Positions 36,836-46,694 of a DNA stretch of 64,000 nt are shown piece after piece. The notes below the pieces were generated by a model. It had not been told where the DNA came from, did not search any database, and saw only the letters and a program-made list of their open reading frames with translations. The position numbers were made by a program, and so were the translations under genes. Source of the stretch: Bradyrhizobium commune (GTDB lineage Bacteria > Pseudomonadota > Alphaproteobacteria > Rhizobiales > Xanthobacteraceae); the NCBI RefSeq assembly GCF_015624505.1, contig NZ_CP061379.1:2170001-2234000 (forward strand), read 5' to 3'. Positions within the stretch are counted from its first letter, which is position 1. The number at the start of each line of letters is the position of its first letter.

Positions 36836-37111
36836 CTAGCGCCCGATCGTCACGCCGGCGGTCGAGCGCATCGCGTCTCTCAGGCTCGTCGCGTTCATGT
36901 CGTCGAGGACTTGCCGCGTCAGCACGGTGGTCTGTCCGGGTGTGTTGAGGATCGTCTCGCCGCGCGAGGAAGAAAGCCGGTCGGTCTTATAGGGCGCGGC
37001 TGGATCGGTAGCCGGTATGGACGCAGGTGCATCGCGCGGCTGCTTGGAAGCGGCAAGCGCGCCTTGCGAGACGCAGAGCGCGGCGATCACGATCATTCGT
37101 AGCGATGTCAT
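36836..37111 (-). CDS. Short exported protein resembling the start of a TonB-receptor plug
   Basis: The 91-residue protein has a signal peptide (to about LAASK) and a C-terminal half like the first part of a TonB-dependent receptor plug (ILNTPGQTTVLTRQVLDDM followed by LRDAMRSTAGV). It stops where a receptor would continue with its GEGG-type segment. No barrel coding is visible in any frame beyond the stop. It is either a receptor remnant or a small protein reusing the plug fold. ATG at 37111 is chosen over TTG at 37117. Confidence 0.65.
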   Translation of the reverse strand: MTSLRMIVIAALCVSQGALAASKQPRDAPASIPATDPAAPYKTDRLSSSRGETILNTPGQTTVLTRQVLDDMNATSLRDAMRSTAGVTIGR

Positions 37112-37182
37112 GGCCAAGCGAACTCCCAGGTCAAGGGCGTCAGCCTAACACATGGTAGCGACCATCGTGGCGGGGAAATGCG

Positions 37183-38238
37183 TCAGGCGAGCGCGGCCTG
37201 GCGCTCCCGCATGGGCTCGCGGACCCGGTCGTGGCTCCGCGGTTCGGCAAGCCGGGTGAAGCTGCGCTGGCTTGCATGCGCAGGCGCTTCGACAATGACG
37301 CCTTCGCAGACGATCTGGCCGCCGAGCATCCTGAATTCGAGCTTGTCGTAGCGCGGCAACGTCTCGCCCGGCGCCGGCGGCAGCAGCTCGACGCGCCCCT
37401 GGATATTCAGCGTGGCATCGCCGGCACCGTGCAGCCGCGGGTTCCACATCCTGATCCCGGTCTCCGCCCAGCGCTGGCGGATCAGCGTAGCGCGGTCGAC
37501 AGGGTCGGCTGCTCTTGCGCGAGCCTTCCGCGTGCTGCGGATTTCCGGGGCAGGAGGCGGGGGAACCGTGGCAGGCTCGACGGTCGCGGCGGCAGAATCC
37601 TCGGCAAGGGCGATGGCGACGGGCAAAGGATCGTTTGCGACGACCGGTTCGATCTCAGCGACGACACGGGAGGATTGATCCGTGTCGATACTGACCTCGG
37701 AGTCATCAGCCGCGGACACTTCGGCGGCGGCGGCGACGCAGGAGTCGTCAACGATCGCCGGCCCGATGTTTGGGAGAACGCCGGGCGAAGCATCTTCATC
37801 GATCGCGACATCAGCGAGTTCAGCTGGAGCGGCCTCGATGTCGATCGACGAGACCGGGATCTCCTCCATGACGAGGGGCTCAACATCCGTCGGGAATTCG
37901 GCAGAAAGATCGCGGCTGGCAACATGCTCAGGACCTTCAGCCGGCTCGTTCCCGACATCAGACGAGACCGAAGCCTCTTCCACGACCGGGTCAAGATCCA
38001 AGCGCTCTGTTCGAGATGAAGCGTCGCTGAATTGGATGTCGGACGGCGCGGCCGATGGACTCTCTGCGATGACAGAGATCGTCGAGTCATCCTCCGCGAC
38101 CGGCATGACCACAGACTGTCCATCCGCAGCGATCTGCGTCGCGTCGATGCTGCCGCTATCCGGCAGAGGCCGACGCCGGGTGAACGCCCATTTCACCGCA
38201 GGGATGCGGCGCAGCAACGATATCAGTCTCGAAAGCAC
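37183..38238 (-). CDS. Hypothetical protein with long acidic low-complexity region and conserved C-terminus
   Basis: The 351-residue protein is not recognised. Residues ~1-25 are basic and hydrophobic. Residues ~30-240 are a disordered Glu/Asp/Ala/Val/Ser-rich stretch. The last ~110 residues look folded (RQRWAETGIRMWNPRLHG, LEFRMLGGQIVCEGV). No membrane span is clear. The start is GTG at 38238 with no strong ribosome-binding site. No antisense frame looks better, and codon use matches its neighbours, so it is probably real. Confidence 0.65.
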   Translation of the reverse strand: MLSRLISLLRRIPAVKWAFTRRRPLPDSGSIDATQIAADGQSVVMPVAEDDSTISVIAESPSAAPSDIQFSDASSRTERLDLDPVVEEASVSSDVGNEPAEGPEHVASRDLSAEFPTDVEPLVMEEIPVSSIDIEAAPAELADVAIDEDASPGVLPNIGPAIVDDSCVAAAAEVSAADDSEVSIDTDQSSRVVAEIEPVVANDPLPVAIALAEDSAAATVEPATVPPPPAPEIRSTRKARARAADPVDRATLIRQRWAETGIRMWNPRLHGAGDATLNIQGRVELLPPAPGETLPRYDKLEFRMLGGQIVCEGVIVEAPAHASQRSFTRLAEPRSHDRVREPMRERQAALA

Positions 38239-38431
38239 TGGGAGTTGTCCAAGAGGTACTCAGCTTGAGGCAATCGCTGATTCGCCAGCAATGCAAAAAA
38301 CTGCCCCGGCCGTCACATCGATGTCAATGTAGGTGGGACCAATTGCAGAACATCCGCACAGCCGTCGCGTGCGAGAGAAGCGACACGCGTGACGTCTCGC
38401 TTGTTGCCCACCGCCAATTGCGTTGCAACGT

Positions 38432-38656
38432 TCATTCGAAATGCATGGATGCGAGGGGATCCTCTTCGGGATCGGGCAGGCGTGTCGGAGGAAGCGAGAT
38501 AGCCGCGTGCTCGGTCTTGCGGATATGCGGGTGTGCCGCAGCGGGCTTGCGGACGAGCGCCGCGGCCAGTGCGCTACCAGGCGAGGCCTGCGCCGGGCCG
38601 GCGATCGCAAGCGAGAGGATCAGTCGCAACGCGGTGACGATGATTGTCTTTGTCAT
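38432..38656 (-). CDS. Small exported hypothetical protein
   Basis: The 74-residue product has a signal peptide (MTKTIIVTALRLILSLAI to about QAS) and a short polar Pro/His-containing tail (RLPDPEEDP). ATG at 38656 follows GGAG at good spacing, the main support for the call. No family is recognised. Confidence 0.55.
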   Translation of the reverse strand: MTKTIIVTALRLILSLAIAGPAQASPGSALAAALVRKPAAAHPHIRKTEHAAISLPPTRLPDPEEDPLASMHFE

Positions 38657-38889
38657 GGGAGGCTCCAAACCGTTCCATCGAAAAGATCGGCCGGAGCGCT
38701 TGATATTCCGCGCTGCCACATGATCTCGCATCGGCTCACGTAGGGTTCAACGGGCGTGAGGTGTGCGTGAGGGGGCGCTCGCGCCTGCAAGCGTTGAGCT
38801 GTGCCGGGAACCCGGATGCGACAAAGCACCGCCGCGGAGTTCGGGGACGTCGTGCTTAGGATGCGGGGGCAGCAAGGCGAAACGTTCGC

Positions 38890-39015
38890 ATGTCCGATCC
38901 TCCCGAAGACAGGATCGTTCCGATCCGCCCTTTGCAAGGCGCAAGGCTCCTCGCAGCGGCTAAGATCCAGCTCGACGAGGTGTCGGCCATCATCGAACGG
39001 CTACGACCGTCATGA
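38890..39015 (+). CDS. Possible 41-residue hypothetical protein
   Basis: An ATG after AAGGCGA opens 41 codons, ending in TGA. The product starts MSDPPEDRIVPIRPLQGARL and ends in an amphipathic helix with LDEVSAIIERLRPS. Composition and helix pattern look protein-like, and it ends 16 bases before the convergent aqpS stop. No family is recognised and evidence is thin. Confidence 0.4.
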   Translation: MSDPPEDRIVPIRPLQGARLLAAAKIQLDEVSAIIERLRPS

Positions 39016-39030
39016 ACGCCGAGCCGGCTG

Positions 39031-39720
39031 TCATGAGGCCGGCGGTGCCGCGCTCAGTCTGGTAGGGCGTCCCCAAAGCCAGCATCCGACAGCAGTGGCA
39101 GCGATCGCCCCGACGAACTGGGCGGCAATGAAAGCCGGCACGCTGTGCAGAGCGATGCCTGCGAACGTATCGGACAGCGACCGAGCGATGGTGACTGCGG
39201 GATTGGCGAACGACGTCGAGGCCGTGAACCAATATGCCGAAGTGACATACAGGCCGACAGCGTAGGGAACGGCCGCGGGTGTTCGCGACGCGACGCCGAA
39301 GATCGTCAACAGCAGACCGAAGGTTGCTACGGCCTCGGCGAGCCATTGCCCAGTTCCGCTGCGCTGTGTCAGCGAAAGCTGGAGCACGGGCAGTTCGAAC
39401 ATCAAATGCGCGAGCCAGACACCGATGACCGCGCCGACGATCTGCGCAACGACATAGACCGCAGCGTCGGTCCGGGCTGTGTCGCCGCGGAGCGTAAATG
39501 CCAGGGTCACCACCGGATTGAACTGGGCCCCCGATATCGGGGCAAAAGTGAGGATCAGCACCGCGAGGATGGCGCCGGTGGCAATCGTGTTGCAGAGAAG
39601 GGCCAGCGCGACGTTTCCGCCCGAGAGCTTCTGGGCCATGATCCCCGAACCGACCACCGCGGCGAGCAGGAACGCCGTCCCGAGCCATTCCGCGAAAGCG
39701 CGCTGCGCTAACCCTGGCAT
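39031..39720 (-). CDS. aqpS: Aquaglyceroporin of the arsenic operon, AqpS-like
   Basis: The 229-residue MIP-family channel has six hydrophobic helices and two half-helix signatures: FNPVVTL (NPV variant) and FANPAVTIAR. In Sinorhizobium meliloti an ars-operon aquaglyceroporin lets arsenite leave the cell down its gradient after ArsC reduces arsenate. Here it is the last gene of arsR-arsI-arsC-aqpS, and its ATG overlaps the arsC stop (ATGA). No ArsB or Acr3 pump is present, which supports the AqpS role. Confidence 0.85.
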   Translation of the reverse strand: MPGLAQRAFAEWLGTAFLLAAVVGSGIMAQKLSGGNVALALLCNTIATGAILAVLILTFAPISGAQFNPVVTLAFTLRGDTARTDAAVYVVAQIVGAVIGVWLAHLMFELPVLQLSLTQRSGTGQWLAEAVATFGLLLTIFGVASRTPAAVPYAVGLYVTSAYWFTASTSFANPAVTIARSLSDTFAGIALHSVPAFIAAQFVGAIAATAVGCWLWGRPTRLSAAPPAS

Positions 39721-40130
39721 CAGGCGCCGCGGTCGAGCCGGACATGCTCGCCATCCTCCTTGACAAATTCGCCCTGCTGCGCGGGGAGGAGATCCAGCAC
39801 CAGCTCGGAAGGACGGCAGAGCTTGACGCCTTTCGGCGTGACCACGATCGGCCGGTTGATCAGGATCGGATGTGCCATCATCGCGTCGAGGAGTTGGTCA
39901 TCGGTCAGGCCCGCATTGTCGAGCCCGAGCTCGGCGTAGGGCGTTCCCTTCTCGCGCAGCAGCTGGCGCACCGAGAGCCCCATCCGCGCGATTAGCTCTT
40001 GCAACAGCGCCCGCGAAGGCGGCGCCTTGAGATATTCGATCACATGCGGCTCGATGCCGGCATTCCGGATCATGGCGAGCGTGTTGCGCGACGTGCCGCA
40101 GGCGGGATTGTGGTAGATGATCGCATCCAT
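39720..40130 (-). CDS. arsC: Arsenate reductase, glutaredoxin type
   Basis: The 136-residue enzyme reduces arsenate to arsenite with glutathione and glutaredoxin. It shows HNPACGTSRNT with the catalytic Cys (~11) and the arginines in RPIVVTPKGVKLCRPSE. It lies between arsI and aqpS on one transcript. Confidence 0.92.
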   Translation of the reverse strand: MDAIIYHNPACGTSRNTLAMIRNAGIEPHVIEYLKAPPSRALLQELIARMGLSVRQLLREKGTPYAELGLDNAGLTDDQLLDAMMAHPILINRPIVVTPKGVKLCRPSELVLDLLPAQQGEFVKEDGEHVRLDRGA

Positions 40131-40141
40131 GGCGAAGGCCT

Positions 40142-40612
40142 TTAGCAGCAGACCTGCGATGGCTTGGCCGCCGTCTGCGGCGCACAGCAGGCCGAAGGCT
40201 TCTCATTGGCGACGCGCGCGCGGTTCTCGCCGCTGCCGTCGCCGTAGTCGGTGCTCTCGCCGGTCGTGTGGAAGGTCTCCCAGGCGATGCCGGCGGGATC
40301 GTCGATCCAGGATTTTTCGGACTTGGCATAGCAGCAGGCCGTCTGTCCCTGGTCGATGATCTCGCCACCCGCCTCGCGCAACCGGGTATAGACCTCCTGG
40401 AGTTCGTCATCGGTCTCGACCTGGATGCCGAGATGGTCGAGCCCGGGCGTGCGTCCGCGTGTCGAGATCGCAAAGTTCACGCGGGGGTCTTCCAGCATCC
40501 ATTTGGCGTAGTCGGATTTCACGACTGAAGGCTGAGATGCGAACAGGGCAGAATAGAAGCCGATGGAGCGGGAGAGATCATCGACGGAGACGTGAACGTG
40601 CAGGCGCTTCAT
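40142..40612 (-). CDS. arsI: Organoarsenical C-As lyase, ArsI
   Basis: The 156-residue extradiol-dioxygenase/glyoxalase-like protein carries the ArsI hallmarks: a vicinal Cys pair (Cys93-Cys94 in TACCYAK) to bind trivalent methylarsenicals, and Fe ligands His5, His60 and Glu112. It demethylates methylarsenite to arsenite. An extra Cys-rich tail (ACCAPQ, VCC) may help capture metal. CadI-type glyoxalase is the alternative name, but the Cys pair favours ArsI. It begins 11 bases after the arsR stop. Confidence 0.85.
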   Translation of the reverse strand: MKRLHVHVSVDDLSRSIGFYSALFASQPSVVKSDYAKWMLEDPRVNFAISTRGRTPGLDHLGIQVETDDELQEVYTRLREAGGEIIDQGQTACCYAKSEKSWIDDPAGIAWETFHTTGESTDYGDGSGENRARVANEKPSACCAPQTAAKPSQVCC

Positions 40613-40623
40613 GATCTGTCCTT

Positions 40624-40968
40624 TCAGGCTGGCAATTTGCTGCGCCTTCGCGCGGGCTTCGCAGGTGCGGCCGGCGCGCATGAGACGCCGCCACAGCAAT
40701 TCTCGGTCAGGAAGCCGACGAGCGCATTCATGGTCTCGAACCGTGCGGCATAGATCATCGAGCGCCCCTCACGCCGGACGGTGGCAAGCCCGGACATCCG
40801 CAGGCGGTCGAAGTGGAATGTCAGCGTGTTGGGGGCGAGGTCCAGTGCTTCCGCGATCGCGCCGGCGGCCATGCCGTCGGGGCCGGCCTGCACCAGCAGA
40901 CGGAAGACATCGAGGCGATTGGTCTGTGCAAGTGCGGCCAGCGCCGTGACGGCATCTGTTTTTTCCAT
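40624..40968 (-). CDS. arsR: ArsR-family arsenic repressor
   Basis: The 114-residue winged-helix repressor has a DNA-binding helix at LAPNTLTFHFDRLRMSGL. Its Cys cluster is C-terminal (ENCCGGVSC), the arsenite-sensing arrangement of the rhizobial/Acidithiobacillus-type ArsR, not the helix-embedded pair of E. coli ArsR. It is first in the operon, and its likely operator lies just upstream of the ATG. Confidence 0.9.
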   Translation of the reverse strand: MEKTDAVTALAALAQTNRLDVFRLLVQAGPDGMAAGAIAEALDLAPNTLTFHFDRLRMSGLATVRREGRSMIYAARFETMNALVGFLTENCCGGVSCAPAAPAKPARRRSKLPA

Positions 40969-40970
40969 AT

Positions 40971-40986
40971 TTCAACGATTATTGAA
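40971..40986. promoter_or_regulatory. Probable ArsR operator
   Basis: TTCAACGATTATTGAA is an inverted repeat (TTCAA-N6-TTGAA) starting two bases upstream of the arsR ATG. This is the expected type and place for autoregulation. Confidence 0.65.
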
Positions 40987-41127
40987 GTATTGCAGGTCTG
41001 TCAACCCTGCGCCCGCAACCGTGGCCTTCGTGCTAGGCTCCTCGCGCGAACGCCCAGAACTGAAATGCAAAAACGAAGGCCGGCGCGCCTTGAGGGCAGC
41101 GTAGAAGAGCCGCAAAGAGAGGAACAC

Positions 41128-42606
41128 ATGCCGGGTGCAGCCCTTCCCTCCACTCCCTCGATTCCGACCGCGCCCGTGACACCAGCCGTTCTCGAGCGCC
41201 TGCGGGCCGTCGTCGGCGACAAGGGTCTGATCCTGGACGAGCTGGACAAGCAGCCTTTTGTGACCGACTGGCGCGGCGAGCTGGCGGGGCAGGCCTCGGC
41301 TGTCGTGCGTCCGGCCAGCACTGCGGAGGTCTCGGCTGTCGTCAAACTTTGCTACGATAACGGCATCGCCATCGTGCCGCAGGGCGGCAACACCGGCCTG
41401 ATGGGCGGTGCGACGCCGTGGCCTGCGCATCGCGGCATCGTGCTGTCGCTCGGGCGCATGAACCACGTGCTTGATGTCGATCCCGTCGGTTACGCCATGA
41501 CCGTGGAGGCGGGCTGTATCCTCCAGACGCTTCAGGACACCGCCGCACGTCATGACCGCTTCTTCCCGCTCAGCCTGGGCGCCCAGGGCTCGTGCATGAT
41601 CGGCGGCAATCTGTCCACCAATGCCGGCGGCGTGCAGGTGCTGCGCTACGGCAATGCGCGAAACCTGGTGCTGGGTCTCGAGGTCGTGCTGCCTAACGGT
41701 GATATCTGGAACGGACTGCGCGCACTCAAGAAGGACAACACCGGCTATGACCTCAAGCACCTGTTCGTGGGCGCCGAAGGCACGCTCGGCATCATCACCA
41801 AGGCAGTTCTGAAGCTGTGGCCCGCGCCAAAGGACGTCTGCACGGCATGGCTCGCGGTCCGCGATCCCGGCGCGGCGATCGAGCTCCTGTCGGAGGCGCA
41901 TGCCGCATCCGACGACAATGTCGGATCCTGCGAGCTGATGAGCCGCGCCTGCACCGATATGGTGCTGCGCCATATTCCCGGCACCCAGGATCCGCTTAAA
42001 GCCTCGACCGAATGGTATCTCCTGCTCGAATGGTCGTCGGCCCGACCGCGGCAGGACAGCGCGCCGGGCATGTCGGACAGGATGGAGCAGTTTCTGGCCG
42101 GCCAGCTCGAGACGGGTCGGGTGCTGGACGCGGTGATCGCACAGACAGAAGCGCAGTCGCGCAACATGTGGCGCATTCGCGAGAGCGTCGCTGAAGCCTC
42201 ACGCGCCGAAGGACCGGGCCTGAGCTACGACGTGTCGGTCGCGATCTCCAAAATTCCCGAATTCATCGACAAGGGGCTCAAGGCCGCGCTCGAGATCCTG
42301 CCGACGATCCGTCCCTATCCGCTCGGCCACATCGGAGACGGCAATGTGCACTTCTCCTTCATGGGGCCGAAGGGCATGGATCGCGCCACGCTCAGCCAGT
42401 ATTCCGCGGCGATCACCCGGGCCGTCAACGACCTCATCGCCTCCATGGACGGCTCGATCTCGGCGGAGCACGGCATCGGCATCGAGAAGCTCGACGAGCT
42501 CTCGCACTATCGCTCCCGGACCGAGCTCGACATCATGCGGACGATCAAGCGGGCGCTCGACCCCAAGAACATCATGAATCCGGGCAAGGTGCTGCGGCTT
42601 GGGTGA
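41128..42606 (+). CDS. FAD-linked 2-hydroxyacid dehydrogenase, GlcD/D2HGDH-like
   Basis: The 492-residue flavoprotein has the PCMH FAD fold (VPQGGNTGLMGGATP, GGNLSTNAGG, GAEGTLGIIT) and a C-terminal FAD-oxidase domain (HIGDGNVHFSF, AEHGIGIEKL). It matches the D-2-hydroxyglutarate/D-lactate dehydrogenase group. ATG at 41128 follows AGAGAGGA. It is divergent from arsR and probably not part of the arsenic system. The exact hydroxyacid is not determined. Confidence 0.88.
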   Translation: MPGAALPSTPSIPTAPVTPAVLERLRAVVGDKGLILDELDKQPFVTDWRGELAGQASAVVRPASTAEVSAVVKLCYDNGIAIVPQGGNTGLMGGATPWPAHRGIVLSLGRMNHVLDVDPVGYAMTVEAGCILQTLQDTAARHDRFFPLSLGAQGSCMIGGNLSTNAGGVQVLRYGNARNLVLGLEVVLPNGDIWNGLRALKKDNTGYDLKHLFVGAEGTLGIITKAVLKLWPAPKDVCTAWLAVRDPGAAIELLSEAHAASDDNVGSCELMSRACTDMVLRHIPGTQDPLKASTEWYLLLEWSSARPRQDSAPGMSDRMEQFLAGQLETGRVLDAVIAQTEAQSRNMWRIRESVAEASRAEGPGLSYDVSVAISKIPEFIDKGLKAALEILPTIRPYPLGHIGDGNVHFSFMGPKGMDRATLSQYSAAITRAVNDLIASMDGSISAEHGIGIEKLDELSHYRSRTELDIMRTIKRALDPKNIMNPGKVLRLG

Positions 42607-42829
42607 GGCGAGGACCGGGCCCTCCTAAGGGGCTCTGCCTGCACATCGCTCAGGCCGAAACCGGCCGCGCGGCCTGCAAATGATGCCCTTTGCGGCTTTA
42701 TTCCCGCCATGGATGCTTTAAGGAAGGGGCAGGATCAGGTCGCACCCGCCCGGCGACGGTGCTAGACCCTGATGCAGGAACAATGGGCCGGGCCGCTAGC
42801 GTGCCCGCAAGGATGAAGGATGTGACGCA

Positions 42830-43681
<852 letters not shown>

Positions 43682-43685
43682 TGGT

Positions 43686-43895
43686 GGTGCGAGGGCGGGC
43701 GTGCCGCTCTCACTGATCGGGAACCACTTTGATCGCTGGCTCGACCTGTTCGAGCAGACGGCGCGCGAGATCTGTCCACCGGCAGCAGCTGGACTGTTCA
43801 TCGACAAGGCGCACCGCATCGCCGACAGTTTCGAGATGGCGTCGGCGACGGTTGCGGGGCGCATCGCGTCGCCGCGCCATGTGCTCAAGTCCTGA
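43686..43895 (+). pseudogene. C-terminal fragment of a group III truncated haemoglobin
   Basis: An open stretch in the plus strand translates to PLSLIGNHFDRWLDLFEQTA, then CPPAAAGLFIDKAHRIADSF, and ends in TGA. It resembles the last ~65 residues of group III truncated haemoglobins (distal helices after the haem His). The upstream part and its proximal His are missing, because the frame runs into the 3' end of the dehydrogenase gene. It is read as a decayed gene with the N-terminus deleted. Confidence 0.6.
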
Positions 43896-44160
43896 AATCC
43901 AAAATACCTGCCTGAGAAGCGTGCAACGCACGAATGGCAATCGGCGTAGCGCTGAAGCGCGGCGCGATGCACCAATTCCCGCATCATCGGTCTGATCTGC
44001 AAAATCATCATGCTGCTCGCGCGGCGTGACGTAGAATTCGCGAAAACGCGATTGAATGCGTTCATTCGTGTTCAATCAAAGCGAGCAAAGCCATATTGAT
44101 GCACTGCGGCGCCAATTCTCCGCCTTCATTTTGGCAGAGTTCCAGCGCCTGCTAGCATGC
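43896..44160. other. Intergenic stretch before the Rieske gene
   Basis: No supported gene. Overlapping minus-strand frames exist but have no clear start or signal. Its lower GC fits a promoter region for the rightward Rieske-dehydrogenase pair. Confidence 0.5.
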
Positions 44161-44808
44161 ATGTCGAACGCATCGTTCAACGCCACGGCGCCATCCTCCG
44201 ACAGCATTGCGGAACCTGAGGCGTGCGCGGAACAAACGCGACGAACGCTGTTGCTCGGTGCGCTCGCCACCAGTGCCTGTCTCGGGTGTTCCGCGCCGGC
44301 GCGCGCTGGCGAGGATCCGCCGGGCTCCGACGAGCGGCCGCAAAAGGGCGATCGGCTCGTCTTCTCCGAAGGCGACCAGGAGGGAAAGCTCATCACCTCG
44401 GCAGATGTCCCACGCGGCGGTCCACCGGTACACGCCTGGCCGCAGGATCCCACGACATCGGTGGTGCGCAGCGCCTCGCGGCTCAACGAGATCCTGATCA
44501 TCCAGCTTGATCCAGCCGAGCTCGACGAGCAGACGCGCGCGCGTGCGGTGGACGGCATCATCGCCTATTCAGCGATCTGTTCCCATGCCGGTTGTCCCGT
44601 CACCGCCTGGGTCAAGAGCGATGTCGGCGACAAGGAGGTGTTCAAATGCATGTGCCACAACTCCGAATACGATCCCCGCGCGGGTGCGCAGGTCGTGTTC
44701 GGGCCGGCGCCGCGGCGGCTTGCCGCGTTGCCGCTCATGCTCGATGACGGCTCGCTCAGCGTCGCCGGCAATTTCGTCGGAAAGGTAGGTGGCGCGCAGC
44801 CGGGATGA
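44161..44808 (+). CDS. Tat-exported Rieske [2Fe-2S] protein
   Basis: The 215-residue protein has a twin-arginine signal (EQTRRTLLLGALATSACLG) and a Rieske domain with cluster-binding CSHAGC and CMCHNSEYD, i.e. the two Cys and two His. It would sit in the periplasm or be anchored there. It is 118 bases upstream of a PQQ dehydrogenase on the same strand and may take electrons from it or pass them on. It is not part of a bc1 operon. ATG at 44161 is preferred; 44056 is an in-frame alternative that would put the Tat signal ~70 residues in. Confidence 0.85.
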   Translation: MSNASFNATAPSSDSIAEPEACAEQTRRTLLLGALATSACLGCSAPARAGEDPPGSDERPQKGDRLVFSEGDQEGKLITSADVPRGGPPVHAWPQDPTTSVVRSASRLNEILIIQLDPAELDEQTRARAVDGIIAYSAICSHAGCPVTAWVKSDVGDKEVFKCMCHNSEYDPRAGAQVVFGPAPRRLAALPLMLDDGSLSVAGNFVGKVGGAQPG

Positions 44809-44926
44809 TGGACCATGCGGGTTGCGCCCGCGTCACGAGAGGTCGCATCCGCCGATCGGCGGACGACGGGACGAACGACAAGAATTCAAAAACAAGAATT
44901 CAAACGGATGAAAAAGGGGAACGTCC

Positions 44927-46654
44927 ATGACCAGGAAGCAATGGTTATTGTCCGGCTTCGTCGCCTTCACGTGCCTTGCCTCGACCGCCGCGAGTGCCGG
45001 CCCAATCGAGAATTATGCACCTGTCACCGCGCAACGCCTGGAAAATCCGGAACCAGGCAATTGGATGCTCTATCGTCGTACCTATGACGGGCAGGGCTAT
45101 AGTCCGCTCGACCAGATCAACATCTCGAACGTCAAGGATCTCACGCCGGTCTGGACCTTTGCGACCGGCGTGGTCGAAGGCCACGAGGCGCCGCCGATCG
45201 TCAACAATGGCGTGATGTTCGTGGCGACGCCGATGGGACAGGTGATCGCGCTGAACGCGAAGACCGGTGACGAATATTGGCGCTACAAGCGGCAGCTTCC
45301 CGACGATCTGTTCCAGCTGCATCCGACCAGCCGCGGTGTCGGCCTGTGGGACGACAAGCTCTATCTCGCCACCACCGACGACCACGTCGTCGCACTCGAC
45401 GCCAAGACCGGCAAGGTGGTCTGGGATACGAAGGTCCAGGATTACAAGAAGGGTCAGTACATGACTCTGATGCCGCTGATCGTCGACGGCAAGGTCATCG
45501 TCGGCGGCTCCGGCGGCGAGCTCGGCGTGCGCGGTTACGTCGCCGCCTACGATGCCAAGGACGGCAAGGAGCTGTGGCGCACCTTCACCATTCCCGGCGA
45601 AGGCGAGCCGGGCCACGACACCTGGCAGGGCGACGACTGGAAAACCGGCGGCGGCTCGGCCTGGATGACCGGCAATTACGACAAGGACACCAAGACGATC
45701 TATTGGGGCGTCGGCAATGCTGCGCCGTGGCCCGGCGAGACGCATCCCGGCGACAATCTCTACACCTCGTCGGTGCTCGCACTCGACCCGAGCAGCGGCA
45801 AGATCAAGACCTATCACCAGTACCACCAGAATGATTCCTGGGACTGGGACGAGGTCGACGCGCCGATGCTGGTCGACCTGCAACGCGACGGCCGCAGCAT
45901 CAAGAGCCTGATCCATCCCGGCCGCGACGCGATCTTCTGGGTGCTCGAGCGTACGCCGACCAAGATCAACTACGTCGCCGGCTGGCCGTTCGTCTCAACC
46001 GACGTCTGGAAGGGTATCGATGCCGAAAGCGGACGGCCGATCGTCGATCCCGCGCACAAGCCGGTCATCGGCAAGCGCGTCGAGTTCTGCCCATCACTGT
46101 GGGGCGGCAAGGACTGGCCGTCGGCGGCCTACAGCCAGCGGACCGGTCTCGTCTACGTGCCCGCCAACGAGAATTTCTGCGGCGGGTTCACCGGCGAGAA
46201 GGTGGCGCTGAAGCCGGGCGAGCTCTGGCTCGGCACCAAACCGGAGGATATCGGCCTGAAGGCGAAGCCGGGCGCGGATCATTTCGGCGAGCTTCAGGCC
46301 TGGGATCCCGTCACGGGCAAGAAGGTGTGGCAGCACGACTTCCCGAAATCGCAGCTGTTCGGTTCGGTGACGGCGACCGCGGGCGATCTCATCTTCGCCG
46401 GCGGCACCAACGACCGCAACTTCCGCGCTTTCAATGCCAGGACCGGCGATCTGCTGTGGGAGCAGAAGACCAATTCCGGCATCATGGGCATGCCGGTATC
46501 TTATGAGATCGACGGCACGCAGTACGTCGCGATCCAGTCGGGCTGGGGCGTGGACGCGCAGCGCATCCAGGATGCGCTCGCGACCAACAATATCGGCATC
46601 GAGTCCAATGTGCCGCAAGGCGGCGTGATCTGGGTGTTTGCGCTGAAGAAATAA
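44927..46654 (+). CDS. PQQ-dependent alcohol dehydrogenase, Rieske-linked, lacking the vicinal Cys pair
   Basis: The 575-residue periplasmic quinoprotein has a signal peptide (~1-24) and eight-bladed propeller repeats (AxDAKTGK motifs). Equivalents of the metal ligands are Glu198, Asn264 and Asp306, with an extra Asp308 in SWDWDEV, the mark of lanthanide-dependent enzymes. At the place of the usual adjacent Cys-Cys disulfide it reads LHPTSRG, so that ring near PQQ is absent. There is no haem domain. ATG at 44927 follows AGGGGA. A strong terminator follows the gene. Substrate is unknown, probably an alcohol or aldehyde. Confidence 0.88.
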   Translation: MTRKQWLLSGFVAFTCLASTAASAGPIENYAPVTAQRLENPEPGNWMLYRRTYDGQGYSPLDQINISNVKDLTPVWTFATGVVEGHEAPPIVNNGVMFVATPMGQVIALNAKTGDEYWRYKRQLPDDLFQLHPTSRGVGLWDDKLYLATTDDHVVALDAKTGKVVWDTKVQDYKKGQYMTLMPLIVDGKVIVGGSGGELGVRGYVAAYDAKDGKELWRTFTIPGEGEPGHDTWQGDDWKTGGGSAWMTGNYDKDTKTIYWGVGNAAPWPGETHPGDNLYTSSVLALDPSSGKIKTYHQYHQNDSWDWDEVDAPMLVDLQRDGRSIKSLIHPGRDAIFWVLERTPTKINYVAGWPFVSTDVWKGIDAESGRPIVDPAHKPVIGKRVEFCPSLWGGKDWPSAAYSQRTGLVYVPANENFCGGFTGEKVALKPGELWLGTKPEDIGLKAKPGADHFGELQAWDPVTGKKVWQHDFPKSQLFGSVTATAGDLIFAGGTNDRNFRAFNARTGDLLWEQKTNSGIMGMPVSYEIDGTQYVAIQSGWGVDAQRIQDALATNNIGIESNVPQGGVIWVFALKK

Positions 46655-46694
46655 GCTCCGCAGGCGGATCGACGAAGGCGGAGCGACAGGGGGC

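Noticed and set aside
38260..38610. 116-codon minus-strand frame overlapping the small exported gene
   Set aside because: It overlaps the gene at 38432-38656, which has a better start and a signal peptide. This product is Arg/His-rich without a domain.
43710..44075. 121-codon minus-strand frame before the Rieske gene
   Set aside because: It overlaps the globin remnant, has no domain, no signal and no good ribosome-binding site.
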